The translations under genes were made by a program, and so were the position numbers. Under the pieces are notes generated by a model that saw only the letters and a list, made by a program, of their open reading frames with translations, was not told the DNA's origin and searched no databases. A stretch of 64,000 bases of DNA from Penaeus vannamei (Eukaryota; Arthropoda; Malacostraca; Decapoda; Penaeidae): assembly GCF_042767895.1 (NCBI RefSeq), contig NC_091570.1, positions 35,831,087 to 35,895,086 of the forward strand, written 5' to 3'. Positions 48,651-61,659 of this stretch are shown here, one piece after another (position 1 is the stretch's first letter; every line of letters starts with the position of its first letter).

Positions 48651-49436
48651 ATGAGAGAGAGGGATGGGCGAGTGGATCAGTGGATGTTGCAGAAAAGATT
48701 GGTTGAGTGGGTCGGTGGAAGAAGCAGAAAAGAGGACACGATTAAGAGATTATCCAAGTACTTTCTTCGTTCTTGATACTGTCTATCGAGTCGGTAGATA
48801 GACCGAGGAAGCCAGACAGGACGCGGCCTCGGTGACGTTAATTGTTTCATTCGAGATGTAGCGGCATGGAGGAAGCAAGGCGAGTGCCGCGTCCGTTGGG
48901 AATAGGTCCGACGGCGGCGTTGTAGTGCCGGGAGTGCCCCGCCCTTCGGGGAGGGGGAGGGGCGTGGCATGGCGTGGTTGGGAGCCCCACATCTTCATTA
49001 CCCGCGTCCCGAGAGCCCCGTGCACACGACACTTGCGAGTCCCTAGATTTGGTATGCGATTGCTGCGCGACTTATTAGACGGAGAGTAAGAATACGAAAG
49101 TAGACGAGCAAGTAATACAGGAGCGAGTAATGGATGCAAGAAACGGCATGAAGCATTCTGGAAACGAGGGGGCTCATGACGCGACTAAATGTGAGCGGTT
49201 CGTTTAACATGATCGCTTTGTGCGCTGTTGCAAATTGTTGCCATCGCCATTTCGACATTTATGCTTCATTTAAGAGTTTTTTTAATCTTTGTCCTCTCTT
49301 CCGACTGATTGCTCTTAACCAGCGTGTGAAATGAAATTGGTGATCATGTATGTTGATAGGATTGATTGAGAAATACTTTTGAACACATTATTACTTTTAG
49401 ATATTTTCTTGTTGCCTTCATTAGAATTTGTATAAT

Positions 49437-49468
49437 CTAATATTAATTTTCTTTCTTTGCAGGTAACG
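49437..49468 (+). other. Strong 3' splice site abutting a 5' splice site (recursive-splice candidate)
   Basis: A consensus branch point CTAAT (49437-49441) stands about 22 nt before the AG. The pyrimidine tract TTTTCTTTCTTTGCAG ends at 49462 and is followed at once by GTAACG, an acceptable donor apart from C at +5. This matches the recursive splice-site layout. If it is an ordinary acceptor, one frame of the following sequence is open (NVGVSLLPRAKLRESR...) to a TAG near 49580, with GTGAGT as a possible donor near 49511. Usage is inferred, not shown. Confidence 0.32.
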
Positions 49469-50184
49469 TAGGCGTGTCCCTGCTTCCTCGCGCCAAGTTA
49501 CGAGAGAGTCGGTGTGAGTACGGGAGTAGGCCTACTTGCTTTTTCTCCAGGATGTTGTGGGTGCAAATTCCTGGCCATTAGACTTGACTCCGATTCGGGG
49601 AAAGAGACGGAAATAATCGTATTTTCTCGGCTTTGTGCGCTCTTGTCACTGGGTGGTTTATGGCAGTGATGGTGAGGGTTGTGATGGCGGAAATGGTGGG
49701 GGAGGGAAGATGGAAAAGACGACGATAAATAGCGCATGAAAGCGAAAAAATATGAAAAGTCTATTTCGATGCATGCCTTCTCCGCACAAATGAGTCTGGG
49801 GTCACGGGGCTGTTAGCTTGATCATTTATAGTTTTGCATTAATACAGTGTTATTTTGGTACTTACTCTGGGAGCAATTAGTAAGGCACATTTTGCAAAAG
49901 GTTGTAATTAAAAATGGGTATTAATTGTTTAATGGTGTGTTGCTGAGTAGTAGTTTTTATTTTGGAAAGTTAATAACGTATATTATCCGTTGTGTGAATT
50001 CTGTTCTTGGCAACATAATGGTGGGTTTAATTATGAATAAAACTGCTGGATAGAACTTTGCGAAAATTAATAGGTTGTAGTAGTAGTTAAAATAATGTTT
50101 GTCTATAAGTGTTTGTGTATTTATATTTTCTGTCAGTTAAAAAAGTCAGCAACCTTTGATTATTTTACCTGCGATACCCCACTT

Positions 50185-50261
50185 CCCCCCCCCCCCCCAA
50201 AAAAAAAAAAAAAAACCCTCCCCCCGCAAAAAAAAAAAAGAAAAAAAAAGAAAAAAAAATG
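50185..50261 (+). repeat. C14A17 junction and further A-rich runs
   Basis: C14 (50185-50198) passes into A17 (50199-50215), then a short C-rich spacer, then A runs of 12, 9 and 9 broken by single G. Same class as the block at 7123. Confidence 0.93.
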
Positions 50262-50954
50262 GGTAAGTACAAAGGACAACTTGCGCAGAATCCCCTTAGG
50301 CCGGCGAGACCCCGCAGATCTGTAACAAATTTCCGGTGATCTCGTGTACTTTCCCGGCTCGCCGTTCCTCCGCTCCTGAGCGCTGGTCCGGCCCCGCCGC
50401 CCTCGAGGGTCCGAGGGTCCGTGGCTGCCGGGCCCTTCGCGATCTCTGTGAGACCTGGCGGGAGTGTTTGTGCATTTTTTGTTTGTTTGTTATTGTTGTT
50501 TAGATTGTTTATTTTCACTTTTTTTTACTTGTTTGGTAATGTTATTTAGATGGATTTTTTTTCGTTTTTTTTTTACTTCTTATTGTTTATTTCTCACCTT
50601 TTTTGCTCCTTCGGTTCTGTTCTGATGATGTCTTCGTTAAGCGGCCGTCGGGCTGGGCGGCCTCGGGTATCACAGGTTGATTTATTTCGGCCAACACGCT
50701 CTGCGATGTAGTTAACAGCATTACAGCCGTGGAAGGAGATTGCGCTGTTTATTTTAATGGCGAAAATAAGCTCGGGGGAAATTTATCGCTCACGGTCAGT
50801 CGAGGCGCAGCGGCCAGTATAATGCCTCCTTTAGCCTGCCTTCTCCTTTCTTGCGGCTCCTCCTGCTCCTCCTCCTTCATCATCTCCGGCCAGGAAGGGG
50901 CCTTCTTTATTCCGCCCGGTCTTCTTTTCGCTCTTCTTTTGCACCGCCTTCCTT
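50262..50954. other. Unique and T-rich DNA, no gene recognised
   Basis: GC-rich unique sequence to about 50470, then T-rich DNA with TTTG and poly-T patches (50470-50600). Nothing coding was recognised. Confidence 0.55.
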
Positions 50955-51345
<391 letters not shown>

Positions 51346-51854
51346 TCCCCACGTTCTCGTAAATAGCCCCATCTCCCTGCTTTTCCCTCCCCGGTGTACG
51401 CGCGCGCCCTCCATACTTCCAGGCAGCTCTCCAGCTCTCCAACTTCCCTCGGCCTAATAGTTTTTGAACTTTCCTTTTTAACTTCTCAAATATTTGTAAA
51501 CTTTGGGGCCCCGCGGGACTTGTATAGAATCTGTGATTTTTTTGGCCCCCAAAATGCTCCTCTTTCTTTTTTTTTTGGTGTTGTGGGAGATGCTCCTTTT
51601 TTATTCTAAAATTTCTCTGTCGTTTTCTTGTTTTTGTTTTTTTAATTCATTTATGGGATGACATCGTCTGGTTTTTGAAGTGGCCCGTGAACGTCGTTTC
51701 GAAAAAAAAGGAAAAGAAAATAAGAAAAAAAAATGGAGTGGCGTCCGGTCTGTATCGTTTCCTCTCTCCTTTGCCACTCGCTTGGCCGTTCTGCTGCAGG
51801 GTCGCCGTCAGGAGTGTCATAATTGGTGTCCTCTCCTGGTGTAGGAGCTTGGGG
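51346..51854. other. Unique DNA with T- and A-rich patches
   Basis: Ordinary sequence. T10 near 51565 and A runs at 51702-51733. No gene was recognised. Confidence 0.55.
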
Positions 51855-51950
51855 AGGAGGGGGCAGGGGGGGGAAGGGGGGGGGGAGGGGGAGGGGGGGG
51901 GAAGGAGGGGGGGAGGGGGCGAAGGGGGGCAAGTGGCGGAAGTAGACTGA
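51855..51950 (+). repeat. G-rich tract
   Basis: Runs of 5-9 G separated by single A or AA. Plus-strand G4 potential. Confidence 0.85.
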
Positions 51951-52048
51951 AGAGGAAGGCGGAGGAGGTTGGCGGGGGTGTGAGGTCTCGGGAGATAGTG
52001 ACTCCCCGTTCTCGGTAATGAGGCGGTAAATCACTCGGAATTATCCTG

Positions 52049-52100
52049 TATTTCTCTCTCTCTCTCGCTTTCTCCCTCCCTCTCTCTCTGTCTCTCTCTG

Positions 52101-52132
<32 letters not shown>

Positions 52133-52430
52133 TGCTCTCTCTCTCTCTGTCTGTCTCTCTCTCTCTCTCTCCCTCTCCCTCTCCCTCTCCCTCTCCCTCT
52201 CCCTCTCCCTCTCCCTCTCCCTCTCCCTCTCCTCTCCTCTCCCTCTCCCTCTCCCTCTCCCTCTCCCTCTCCCTCTCCCTTACTCCCTTACTCCCTTACT
52301 CCCTTACTCCCTTACTCCCTTACTCCTTTCCTCCCTTACTCCTTTCCTCCCTTACTCCCTTACTCCCTTCCTCCCTTCCTTAATCCCTTCTCTCTCTCCC
52401 TCTTCCTCTTCCTCTCTTTCTCTCCCCTCG
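52049..52430 (+). repeat. (CT)n, (CCCTCT)n hexamer and (TTACTCCC)n octamer
   Basis: (CT)n with TCTG to 52170, hexamers CCCTCT at 52171-52279 with one short slip near 52231-52240, octamers TTACTCCC at about 52279-52330 and variants TTACTCCTTTCCTCCC to about 52385. Three different units succeed one another without a gap. Confidence 0.95.
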
Positions 52431-52657
52431 GTGCCAGACGATTTCCGCGGTCTGGAGTCGCACCTCTCAGCACCGAGGCCGTGACTATTGGCGATGCTGA
52501 ATGTTGCATCGCGGCGCGTGCTAATGAACTTTATGCGGTTAACGAGATTTTTTTGCTTTGCAGCTGTGACTGTTTCACGTCTCTTTGACTGCCTGTTTTG
52601 GTTGGCGTTGACTGTGCCGTCGTCCTTTGCTATTGTTTTCTATATTTTATCTTCAGT

Positions 52658-52776
52658 GTGTGTGTGTGGGGTGTGTGTGGGGGTGGGGGGGGTGGGGTGT
52701 GTGTGTGTGTGTGGGGCGGGTGTGTGTGTGGGGCGGGTGTGTGTGTGGGGCGGGTGTGTGTGTGTGTGTGTGTGTG
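52658..52776 (+). repeat. (GT)n with GGGGCGGG inserts
   Basis: GT runs separated by GGGG(T/C)GGG at a spacing of about 17 bp in the middle part. It resembles the graded array at 8062-8210. A strong acceptor look-alike (TTTTTTTGCTTTGCAG, around 52563) lies about 95 bp upstream. Confidence 0.93.
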
Positions 52777-53329
52777 GGTGCGTGATGCTTTTGTTTTTGT
52801 TTGTATATCTGTGTATCTCTATATTCGTAATTTTATTCCTATTTTTATATTTACGTGTGTACACAAGTGTTGGCGTGAGCGTATGAGAGCGTCTTTACTT
52901 AGGCTACAACTTGCATCTTGGTTTTCTGTAAAAGCTTCTCTGTTGACCGAAGTGCGTTTGGCCACGGGAAAGTCGGCCTTAAGGCGTTGCTTCGGAAGGA
53001 TTATGCTTCGCTCGACGTCCCATATATCATTCTCTCTACATGTAGCAAATGGAATTGAGACCTTATTGGTCGTGCACGAAAGATTCACCGCTGAAACTAA
53101 CTTTCCCAATCGTGCCCTAAGGCGAAGTAATGAAGTTAAGTCGTATTTAATTGGCTCGGTAATTCCTCTTTTAGATGTTCCTTTTCTCGTAGATTTTCGT
53201 CGGGCTTCGATCCCCTGCCGCCGGGGTTGGTGCAGGCGTTGCCCAGGTAATGGGAAGCGTGAGCGAAAGTCAGAGGGACGGCCCTTGGTTCTTGGCTTCT
53301 GTTGTTCTGACCGGCGAGTGCCCTGCCCT
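52777..53329. other. Unique DNA, open on both strands, no gene recognised
   Basis: The plus strand is open from the GT array through to the next pyrimidine block, and the minus strand is open at 52819-53109 (96 codons, begins MGKLVSAVNLSC). Amino-acid composition is protein-like, but I recognise no family, and overlapping open frames on opposite strands make coding doubtful. Confidence 0.45.
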
Positions 53330-54090
53330 CCCAGCCCGCGCGGCTCCCTCCCTTCCTCCCTCCCTCCCTCCCTCCGTCTCCCTTCCCTTCTTCCCTACTG
53401 CCTCCTCCTCGCTTCCCTTCTTCCCTACTGCCTCTTTCTCGCTTCCCTCCTCCCTCCCTTGTTCCCTCTTCCTTCCTTCCTCCTCTCTTTCTCCATTCCT
53501 TCCCTCGCTCCTTCTCTCTTCCTCCCTCCCTCCCTCTTCCTACCTTCCCTCCTTCGTCCTCGTTGCTTCTCCCTTTCCTCTCTTCTTTTTCTTCTGTCCT
53601 TCCTCCTTCCTCCTTTTTCTTCTATCCTCGCCCGCTCTTTCTTCCTCTCTCCTCCCTACCCTTCCTTCATTCCTTCTCCCAGTCCACCCCCTTTCTTCCT
53701 CTACTGCTGCTGCTGCTCCTCTTCTTCCTCCGCTTATGTCTCTTCCTCTTCCTCCTTCCTTCGTCTTCCCCGTGCACCCTCTTCTGCTACTGCTGTTCCT
53801 GCTGCTCCTCACCATCCTCATCTTTATCCTTCCTTGTTCGTCGTCCCTCCACCGCCACCACCACCATCTCCACCTCCACCTTTTCCTTCTTCTTCTTCTT
53901 CCTACTCCTCTTCCCTTCTCCTTCACCTTCTCCCGCCTCCTTCCTCCCTTTCTCCTCCCTTCCTCCCTCCTCCTCCTCTTCCTCCTCCTCCTCCCCCTTC
54001 CTCCTCCTCCACCTCTGCCTTCCTCCTCCTCCTCCACCTCTGCCTTCCTCCTCCTCCTCCTCCACCTCTGCCTTCCTCCTCCTCCAGATC
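53330..54090 (+). repeat. Pyrimidine block with CCTCCCTT and (TCC)n units
   Basis: TTCCCTACTGCCTC occurs twice (about 53391 and 53421). The right end is (CTC)n with CCACCTCTGCCTT inserts about every 27-30 bp (54007-54072). Confidence 0.92.
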
Positions 54091-54190
54091 ATGGGTAATT
54101 TCCGTTCGTTCCGTTCGGGGCGGTTAGGAGGGCGAGACATGCAGCGAGTGCCACGTCTCGTTTCGTCATTCTCGGTCCCGTTGGCGTCGC

Positions 54191-54990
54191 GGTAGTACAT
54201 TTCTTCCTTTTCTCTCTCCTTGTACGTTTTTTTTTTCGTCTTTCTCTGTCCTTTGATGTCCCTTCGCTCCTCCTCCTTTCTCCTGGCTTTGGTGTTATGA
54301 TTTTTCCTTCTCGACCCCCCTCCCCTGTCTTTGTTCCTTTTCTTCGTCTTCAACTCCCTTCCTCCCCTTCGTCTTTTCTTTCCCCTTTCTTTTCTCTTTC
54401 TCAGATCGTCGTCTCGTATTCCCTCTCGCCCTCTGCCGCTTCCCCTTGCTTCTTCCCCCTTTTTCATGCATATTTCCCCTCTGTCCTTTTGCTTTCCCCC
54501 ACTTTCGTTCGATCTTCCCCTTGGCTCCTCGCTTCGGCTTTTCCGCCATTCTCTTGCTCACTCCCCTTTTTTCTTGTATTTTGTCGCTTCCTTCTTGTGC
54601 TACTGCTGCCTCCCTCCTTCCCCCTTTCTATTTTTATTTATTTTTTACTCATCTCTCCTTCTCTTACGCGTCTTTCTCTCGTCCTTTGTTGCTCTTACCG
54701 CCCTCAATCCCCGTTTACTCTACTTCCTCACTCATCTTCATTTTCATATTTATTTTTACCACTTCTATAACACTCCCATCCCCTATTTCTTTCACTTCCT
54801 TTTCTTCCTCCTCTTTCTCATCTTCCTCCTCTCCTCCTCCTCCTCCTCTTCCTCCTCCTCCTCCTTTCGTCCTCCTCCCCCACTCCCCCTCCCCTTCCTC
54901 CTTCCGTTTCCACCTCGTACGTCACCCTGCATCCTTCCTCCCCCTCCTCCCCTCGCCCCTCCACCACCACCCCACCCACCCCCAAGCGTG
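54191..54990 (+). repeat. Degenerate pyrimidine tract
   Basis: C/T-rich for about 800 bp with scattered purines. A (CTC)n stretch lies at about 54826-54875 and ACCACCACC-type sequence near 54960. No fixed period. Confidence 0.82.
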
Positions 54991-55059
54991 AGTCCCGAGT
55001 AGAGAGAGTATTAGTCCGCTTAGACGCCGGAATTAAACTTCGGTAATTGGTGTAATATA

Positions 55060-55190
55060 TTCAGCTGTGATGCCTCTCCCTTTCCCTCCCTTCCCTTCCC
55101 TCCCCTTCCCTCCCCTCCCCTCCCCTCCCCTCCCCTCCCCTCCCCTCCCTTTCCCTCCCTTCCCCTTCCTTCCCCTTCCCTCCCCCTTAA
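55060..55190 (+). repeat. (CCCCT)n pentamer and CCCTTCC variants
   Basis: Clean CCCCT units at about 55100-55148 in a wider pyrimidine tract. TGACGTCA lies just after it at 55224-55231. Confidence 0.93.
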
Positions 55191-55317
55191 TGCCGTTATC
55201 GGATGCGCTGCGTCAAGAGGAGGTGACGTCACGGTTGTAGCACCGAGAGATAGCGCGGGGCAGGGAGGGCAGGGGAAGGGGGAAGGGGGGGCTGATTTTG
55301 ATATTATTGAGTGATTT

Positions 55318-55318
55318 T

Positions 55319-55358
<40 letters not shown>

Positions 55359-55375
55359 TTTTTTATTATTTTTTA
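55318..55375 (+). repeat. (TTTA)n microsatellite
   Basis: About ten TTTA units followed by TTTTATTATT. This is the third sizeable TTTA array in the window. Confidence 0.94.
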
Positions 55376-55449
55376 CAGCTGTCAATGTCGGTGAAGGTAA
55401 CGCGTAGGGGAGGAATGGTTAATTGGTGTGGAAGTCATTAGTGTAGCGT

Positions 55450-55612
55450 CTTTGATGGTGATAATGATGGTGATAATGATGGTGATGATGTTGATGGTGG
55501 TGATGATAATGATGATGGTGGTGGTGATGATGGTGGTGATGGTGATGGTGGTGATGATGATAATAATGATGGTGGTGATGATGATAATGATAGTGGTGAT
55601 GAGGGTGATATT
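55450..55612 (+). repeat. GATGGT/GATAAT triplet-based array
   Basis: Hexamers GATGGT and GATAAT with GAT and GGT triplets. Frames read Met/Val/Asp or, on minus, Ile/Thr, and are artefacts. Confidence 0.92.
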
Positions 55613-55754
55613 GAAGAGACGAAAACTAAGGGAAAAGCTCCTGGGTTGAAAGACGGATCTCCGAGGCTGCATCGCCAAGACGGAGCCTTTCACGTTTAAT
55701 GCACCTGATCATCGGTTGGGTAACGTTGTTTGGGTGGCTTTGGGTGGGGTGTTT

Positions 55755-56070
55755 GGGGGGGGGGGGAGGAGGAAGGAAGGAAGGAGGAAGGAGGGAAGGG
55801 AGGAGGAAGGAGGAGAGGAGGAGGAAGGAAGGAAGGGGAAGGAGGAAGGAGGAAGGGGGAGGAAGGAAGGGAGGAAGGGGAGGAGGAGGAGATGGGGGAG
55901 AGGCGATGGGGGAGAGGCGATGGGGGAGAGGCGATGGGGGAGAGGCGATGGGGGAGAGGGCGTATGGGGAGTACAAGGGAAGGAAGAGAGGGAACTGACT
56001 CAGAGTAGGGTTTTGGAAGGGGAGACAGAGGGAAGGAGGGAGCAAAAAGAAAGAAGAAAGGGGGGTAGAT
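55755..56070 (+). repeat. Purine tract with 14-bp repeat
   Basis: G9-10, then GGAAGGAGG sequence. GATGGGGGAGAGGC starts at 55891, 55905, 55919, 55933 and 55947 (14 bp, five copies). Degenerate purine sequence continues to about 56070. Confidence 0.93.
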
Positions 56071-56440
56071 AGAAGGGATTATTTAGAATACATACATACA
56101 TACATACGTGCGTACATACAAACGTGCATACATACATACGTGCATACATAAAAGAGAAGAGAAGAGGAAGCGAAGAGGAGAAGAAAGGGAAGGGAAGAGA
56201 CAGAGGATGAGAAATGAATAAGATAGGGAAGGGAAGAGAAAAAGGAAGAGAAGAAAGGAGCCAGAGCGGGCACGGAGGAGCGCGGGGGAGAGCGCGCGCG
56301 GTGCTCAGGTTAAAAATCGAGGTGGAAAGCGAGGCCGGCGTATAAGCAAGGAGGGATAATGGTATAATAACGTGGCGTCGGCTGGCAAGTTTAGTACGAG
56401 TAAAGTTTCTCGGGAGATGAGGTGAGCCGAAAATCATGGG
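56071..56440. other. (ACAT)n and purine-rich unique DNA
   Basis: ACAT tetramers with CGTG interruptions at about 56084-56150, AAGAGAAG-type purines to about 56275, then unique sequence. No gene was recognised. Confidence 0.75.
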
Positions 56441-57440
56441 CCTCCCCTTCCTTCCTTCCTTCCCTCCAACACGCTTTTTCTCTTCGTCTTCCGCCCCCAC
56501 CCCTGTTTCCCTTCCTTCCCTCCCACCCCTGTTTCTCTTCGTCTCCCACCCCCACACCTGTTTCTCTTCCTCCCACCCCCACCCCTGTTTCCCTTTCTTC
56601 CCTCCCACCCTTTTTATCTTTCTCCCACCCCCATCCCTGTTTCCTCTTCCCTCCACACACCCCACCCCTTTTCCCTTCCTCCCTTCCTCCCCCCCTTACA
56701 CATTTGTCCCCTTCCCTCCCCCCATCCTCCCCTTTTACCTTCCTCCCCCGTCCTCCCCTTTTACCTTTCCTCACCCCGTCCTCCCCCTTTTTACTCATCC
56801 TCCCCCCTACCCCCACCCCTTTGTCCCTTCCCTCCCCCATCCTCCTCTTTTTCCCTTCCTCCCCCCATCCTCCCCTTCTCTACGCCTCCCAACACTCCAT
56901 CCTCCTCCCCCAGCCCCTTCTTTCTCACCCTCCCCCCCCACCAACCTCCATCCTCCCCCAGCCCCCTTCTTCCCCCCCCACCAACATACCATCCTCTCCC
57001 CAGCTCCCTTCCTCCCCTAGCCCCACCCATCCTCCCCTAGTCCCCCACCCTCCGCCCCAGCCCCCTTCCTCTTTCTCAACCGAGCAGGATCATAATGACG
57101 GTAAGTCCCGCTAATTATTCGAGAAGGCTGGCGGCCCCCTCCCCCTCCTCTCCTCCCTCCCTTCCTCTCCCCCTCCCTTCCCCTTGCTTCCCCTTACCCA
57201 TGTCGTTCCCTCCCTTCCTTCCTCCCCCACCTTCCCTTCCTCCCCACCTCCTTCTTCCCTTCCTTCCCCCTCCCTTCCTCCCTCCCACTCCTTTCCTCCC
57301 TTCCTCCCTCCCCTCCCTTCCTCCCTCCCTCCTTTCCTCCCCTTCCTCCCCATCTCCCTTCCTTCCCATCCTCCCTCCCTCCCTCCCATCCTTCCTCCCT
57401 TCCTCCCATCCTCCCATCCTCCCTTACTTCCTTTCTCGAC
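56441..57440 (+). repeat. 1 kb C/T-rich block with CCCACCCCTGTTTC units
   Basis: CACCCCTGTTTC-like units recur at roughly 25-40-bp spacing at 56496-56645. CCTCCCC/CCATCCTCC sequence follows to 57080. After about 45 bp of unique DNA, CCTCCCTTCC sequence runs to 57440. The minus strand is G-rich. Confidence 0.88.
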
Positions 57441-57562
57441 ATTTTGAACTTAATTCTCTCTCTGGTTTCTTTCCCCTAAATAATATAAAGGGGGCATGTA
57501 TGAGGATGAACGAATTAATAATGGGAAGATTCTTGTGTTTTTGCTTTGTTTCAGAGGTTTCT

Positions 57563-58195
<633 letters not shown>

Positions 58196-58254
58196 TAAAA
58201 GTAAAATACAGCAAAGTGCAGAAAAATACGGTAGTACGTAAAAGTAAAAGTGGT

Positions 58255-58940
<686 letters not shown>

Positions 58941-59278
58941 TTATCCAGACCGTATTTCGTAGAAGCGTAATTGGCTGCAGGTAATGAGGGCGTATTCTGA
59001 TGCATAGCGGGTAGACGAGGGAGCCAGGAGTGGGTAGATTAGGGGATTGGGCGAGCGGGCGCAGCAGATAGCGAGGTGGCGTGCGGCTGTGTGTGGATAG
59101 TGGATAGCCAGGGCGGTGGGTGCGTGTGGGTGGATTCGGAGAATGAGTTTGGTTGGGTGCGGGTTGCGGTTGGTGGTGGGTATGTGCGGATGGGTATCGC
59201 GTGCGGGTAGAAAGTGTGGATGGGTCGTGGCAGATGCGGGTGAATCGGGTGGACTAGTGGATGGAAAGATGCGAGTAA
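58941..59278. other. G/T-rich unique DNA, no gene recognised
   Basis: Degenerate GGGTG/GCGGGT repetition (59040-59260) leading into the triplet array. Nothing coding was recognised. Confidence 0.6.
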
Positions 59279-60590
59279 ACAGCAACAGCAAAAACGACGA
59301 CGACAACAACAATAACGACGACGACGACGACAACAATAACGACGACGACGACAACAACGACAACAATAACGACAACAATAACAACGACAACAATAGCGAC
59401 GACAACAATAACGACGACAACAACGACAGCAACAACAATAACGACAATGACGACGACAACAACAATAACGACGACGACGACGACAACAATAACGACGACG
59501 ATGACAACAACGACAACAATAACGACGACAACAACGACAACAATAACGACGACAACAATAACGACGACAACAACGACAGCAACAACAATAACGACAATGA
59601 CGACGACAACAACAATAACGACGACGACGACGACAACAATAACGACGACGATGACAACAACGACAACAATAACGACGTATTGCTTCAACGACAACAATAA
59701 CGACGACAACAACGACAACAATAACGACGACAACAACGACAACAATAACGACGACAACAACGACAACAATAACGACGACAACAACGACAGCAACAACAAT
59801 AACGACAATGACGACGACAACAACAATAACGACGACGACGACGACAACAATAACGACGACGATGACAACAACGACAACAATAACGACGACAACAACGACA
59901 ACAATAACGACGACAACAACGACAACAATAACGACGACAACAACGACAACAATAACGACGACAACGACGACAACAACGACAGCAACAACAATAACGACAA
60001 TGACGACGACAACAACAATAACGACGACGACGACAACAACAATAACGACGACGACAACAATAACGACGACGATGACAACAACGACAACAATAACGACGAC
60101 AACAACGACAACAATAACGACGACAACAACGACAACAATAACGACGACAACAATAACGACGACAACAACGACAACAATAACGACGACAACAACGATAACG
60201 ACGACAACAACGACAACAACGACAGCAACAACAATAACGACAATGACGACGACAACAACAATAACGACGACGACGACGACAACAATAACGACGACGATGA
60301 CAACAACGACAACAATAACGACGACGATGACAACAACAACAATAACGACGACAACAACGACAACAATAACGACGACAACAACGACAACAATAACGACGAC
60401 AACAATAACGACGACGATGATGACAACGACAACAATAACGACGACAACAACGACAACAACGACAGCAACAACAATAACGACAATGACGACGACAACGACA
60501 ACAATAACTACGACAACGACAACAATAACGACGACGACGACGACGACGACAACAATAACGACGACGACAACAACAACAACCAAAACCCAT
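59279..60590 (+). repeat. AAC/GAC/AAT triplet array with higher-order structure
   Basis: About 1.3 kb of AAC, GAC, AAT and some GAT/AGC triplets, reading Asn/Asp or Thr on plus and Val or Leu/Ser on minus without stops. A marker GACAGCAACAAC occurs at about 59427, 59577, 59788, 59980, 60223 and 60463. Spacings are 150, 211, 192, 243 and 240 bp. All are multiples of 3 except the one spanning a foreign insert (GTATTGCTTC, near 59678). Blocks of identical order show duplication of long segments. Confidence 0.95.
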
Positions 60591-61659
60591 ACACGTAGAT
60601 AAGATCGCGAGGGTTAAATAAAAAAAAAGCACTTTAGGACTGGGATTGACAAAAGGCCGCGCGGGAGTGTTCAAAGGCGAAATGGCAGGGGGGGGTGAGG
60701 GGGGGTGGATGGAACGTTCTGTCATGGAGATAATGACTGGCCATTCACGAGTTTGATTTCAATTTAACGGCTATTAAGTGTCGCCGGGTCCAGCTGGGGA
60801 GAGAGAGTGTGTGTGTGTTTTTTTTTTCCTGCTTTTAAAGTCGCGGGAGGGGGGGAAGGTTTAAGAACGTGTGGGAGAGAAGATAGATCGGAGGAGAGAG
60901 GGGGAGAGAGAGGGGTGAATGAATGAATAAAAGGGATTGATAAGGGACGGTGAATAGGGGGGGGGGGGTGAGGAACGATGAGAGAGGATGAGAAAGGATG
61001 AGGGAGAATAAGAATGAGATTTGATATATACATTGGGGTGAGAGAAAAAAAGACAGGTTTTAATACTGTGGTTTTGGGGACTGTAACGACGTCTGTGTTT
61101 AAGTTGCAATGGTTTAAATTTATCCACAGTGTTTTAGTTTAGTTTTCGACATTTTGAGAAGGGGGTGGAGGGGGAGGGGAGGGACAGGGGGAGGGACAGG
61201 GGGAGGGGGCAGCAGGATAAAGGGAATCCATGAGGGTTGGAACGATGAGTGGGAATATTTGATAACTGCAAAATTTACGTTCGATGTACACTGTTTTTTT
61301 TCAATTGTGTATTTTTTTTTAATGAAAAGAAACGGGATTAAATTTACTTATCGTTAGCGGGAATAAAATGCGTGTATCAGATTAAACCTTTCCTCGTTTT
61401 TCTTGTTTTTTCTTTTCTTTTCTTTTCATTTCTTCTTCTTTTTTACTAGATGTATCATGAATGAATACGGACGATCAGAATATAACGAAGTCGTATTTCA
61501 GGAACGAAGCGTCTCTCGTATTTTTCTTTCGGTCTTTTCTTCCGTATTTCTTTCTTTTCGGAGAAGGAAGTGTCGTCTTTTTTGTGAAGGAAACGCAAAC
61601 TAGGAAGTGAAATATTTTATCGTCCATTAGTCTGTGCAACGCAATAGACACAGTCACCT
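60591..61659. other. Single-copy DNA, no gene recognised
   Basis: Includes short GA/GT/T runs at 60798-60828, a G10 run near 60958-60968, a GGGGGAGGGACA repeat at about 61165-61215 and a TTTTC-rich stretch at 61400-61445. No domain was recognised. Confidence 0.6.

Larger units (their letters stand above)
47561..50184. other. 2.6 kb of single-copy DNA with one strong splice signal
   Basis: The left edge (47600-47780) is CpG-dense and contains TGACGTCA (47626-47633). It has a promoter-like look but no attached gene. A small open frame (48498) and the juxtaposed splice sites at 49462 are listed separately. No protein family was recognised on either strand. Confidence 0.55.

Noticed and set aside
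52819..53109. Minus-strand 96-codon frame with protein-like composition
   Set aside because: No family recognised, and the plus strand is open over the same bases; kept only as a note in the region entry.
53160..53240. TTCGATC with upstream TTGGCTCGGTAA, suggestive of a tRNA
   Set aside because: The bases around the loop do not form a T stem and no cloverleaf can be drawn.
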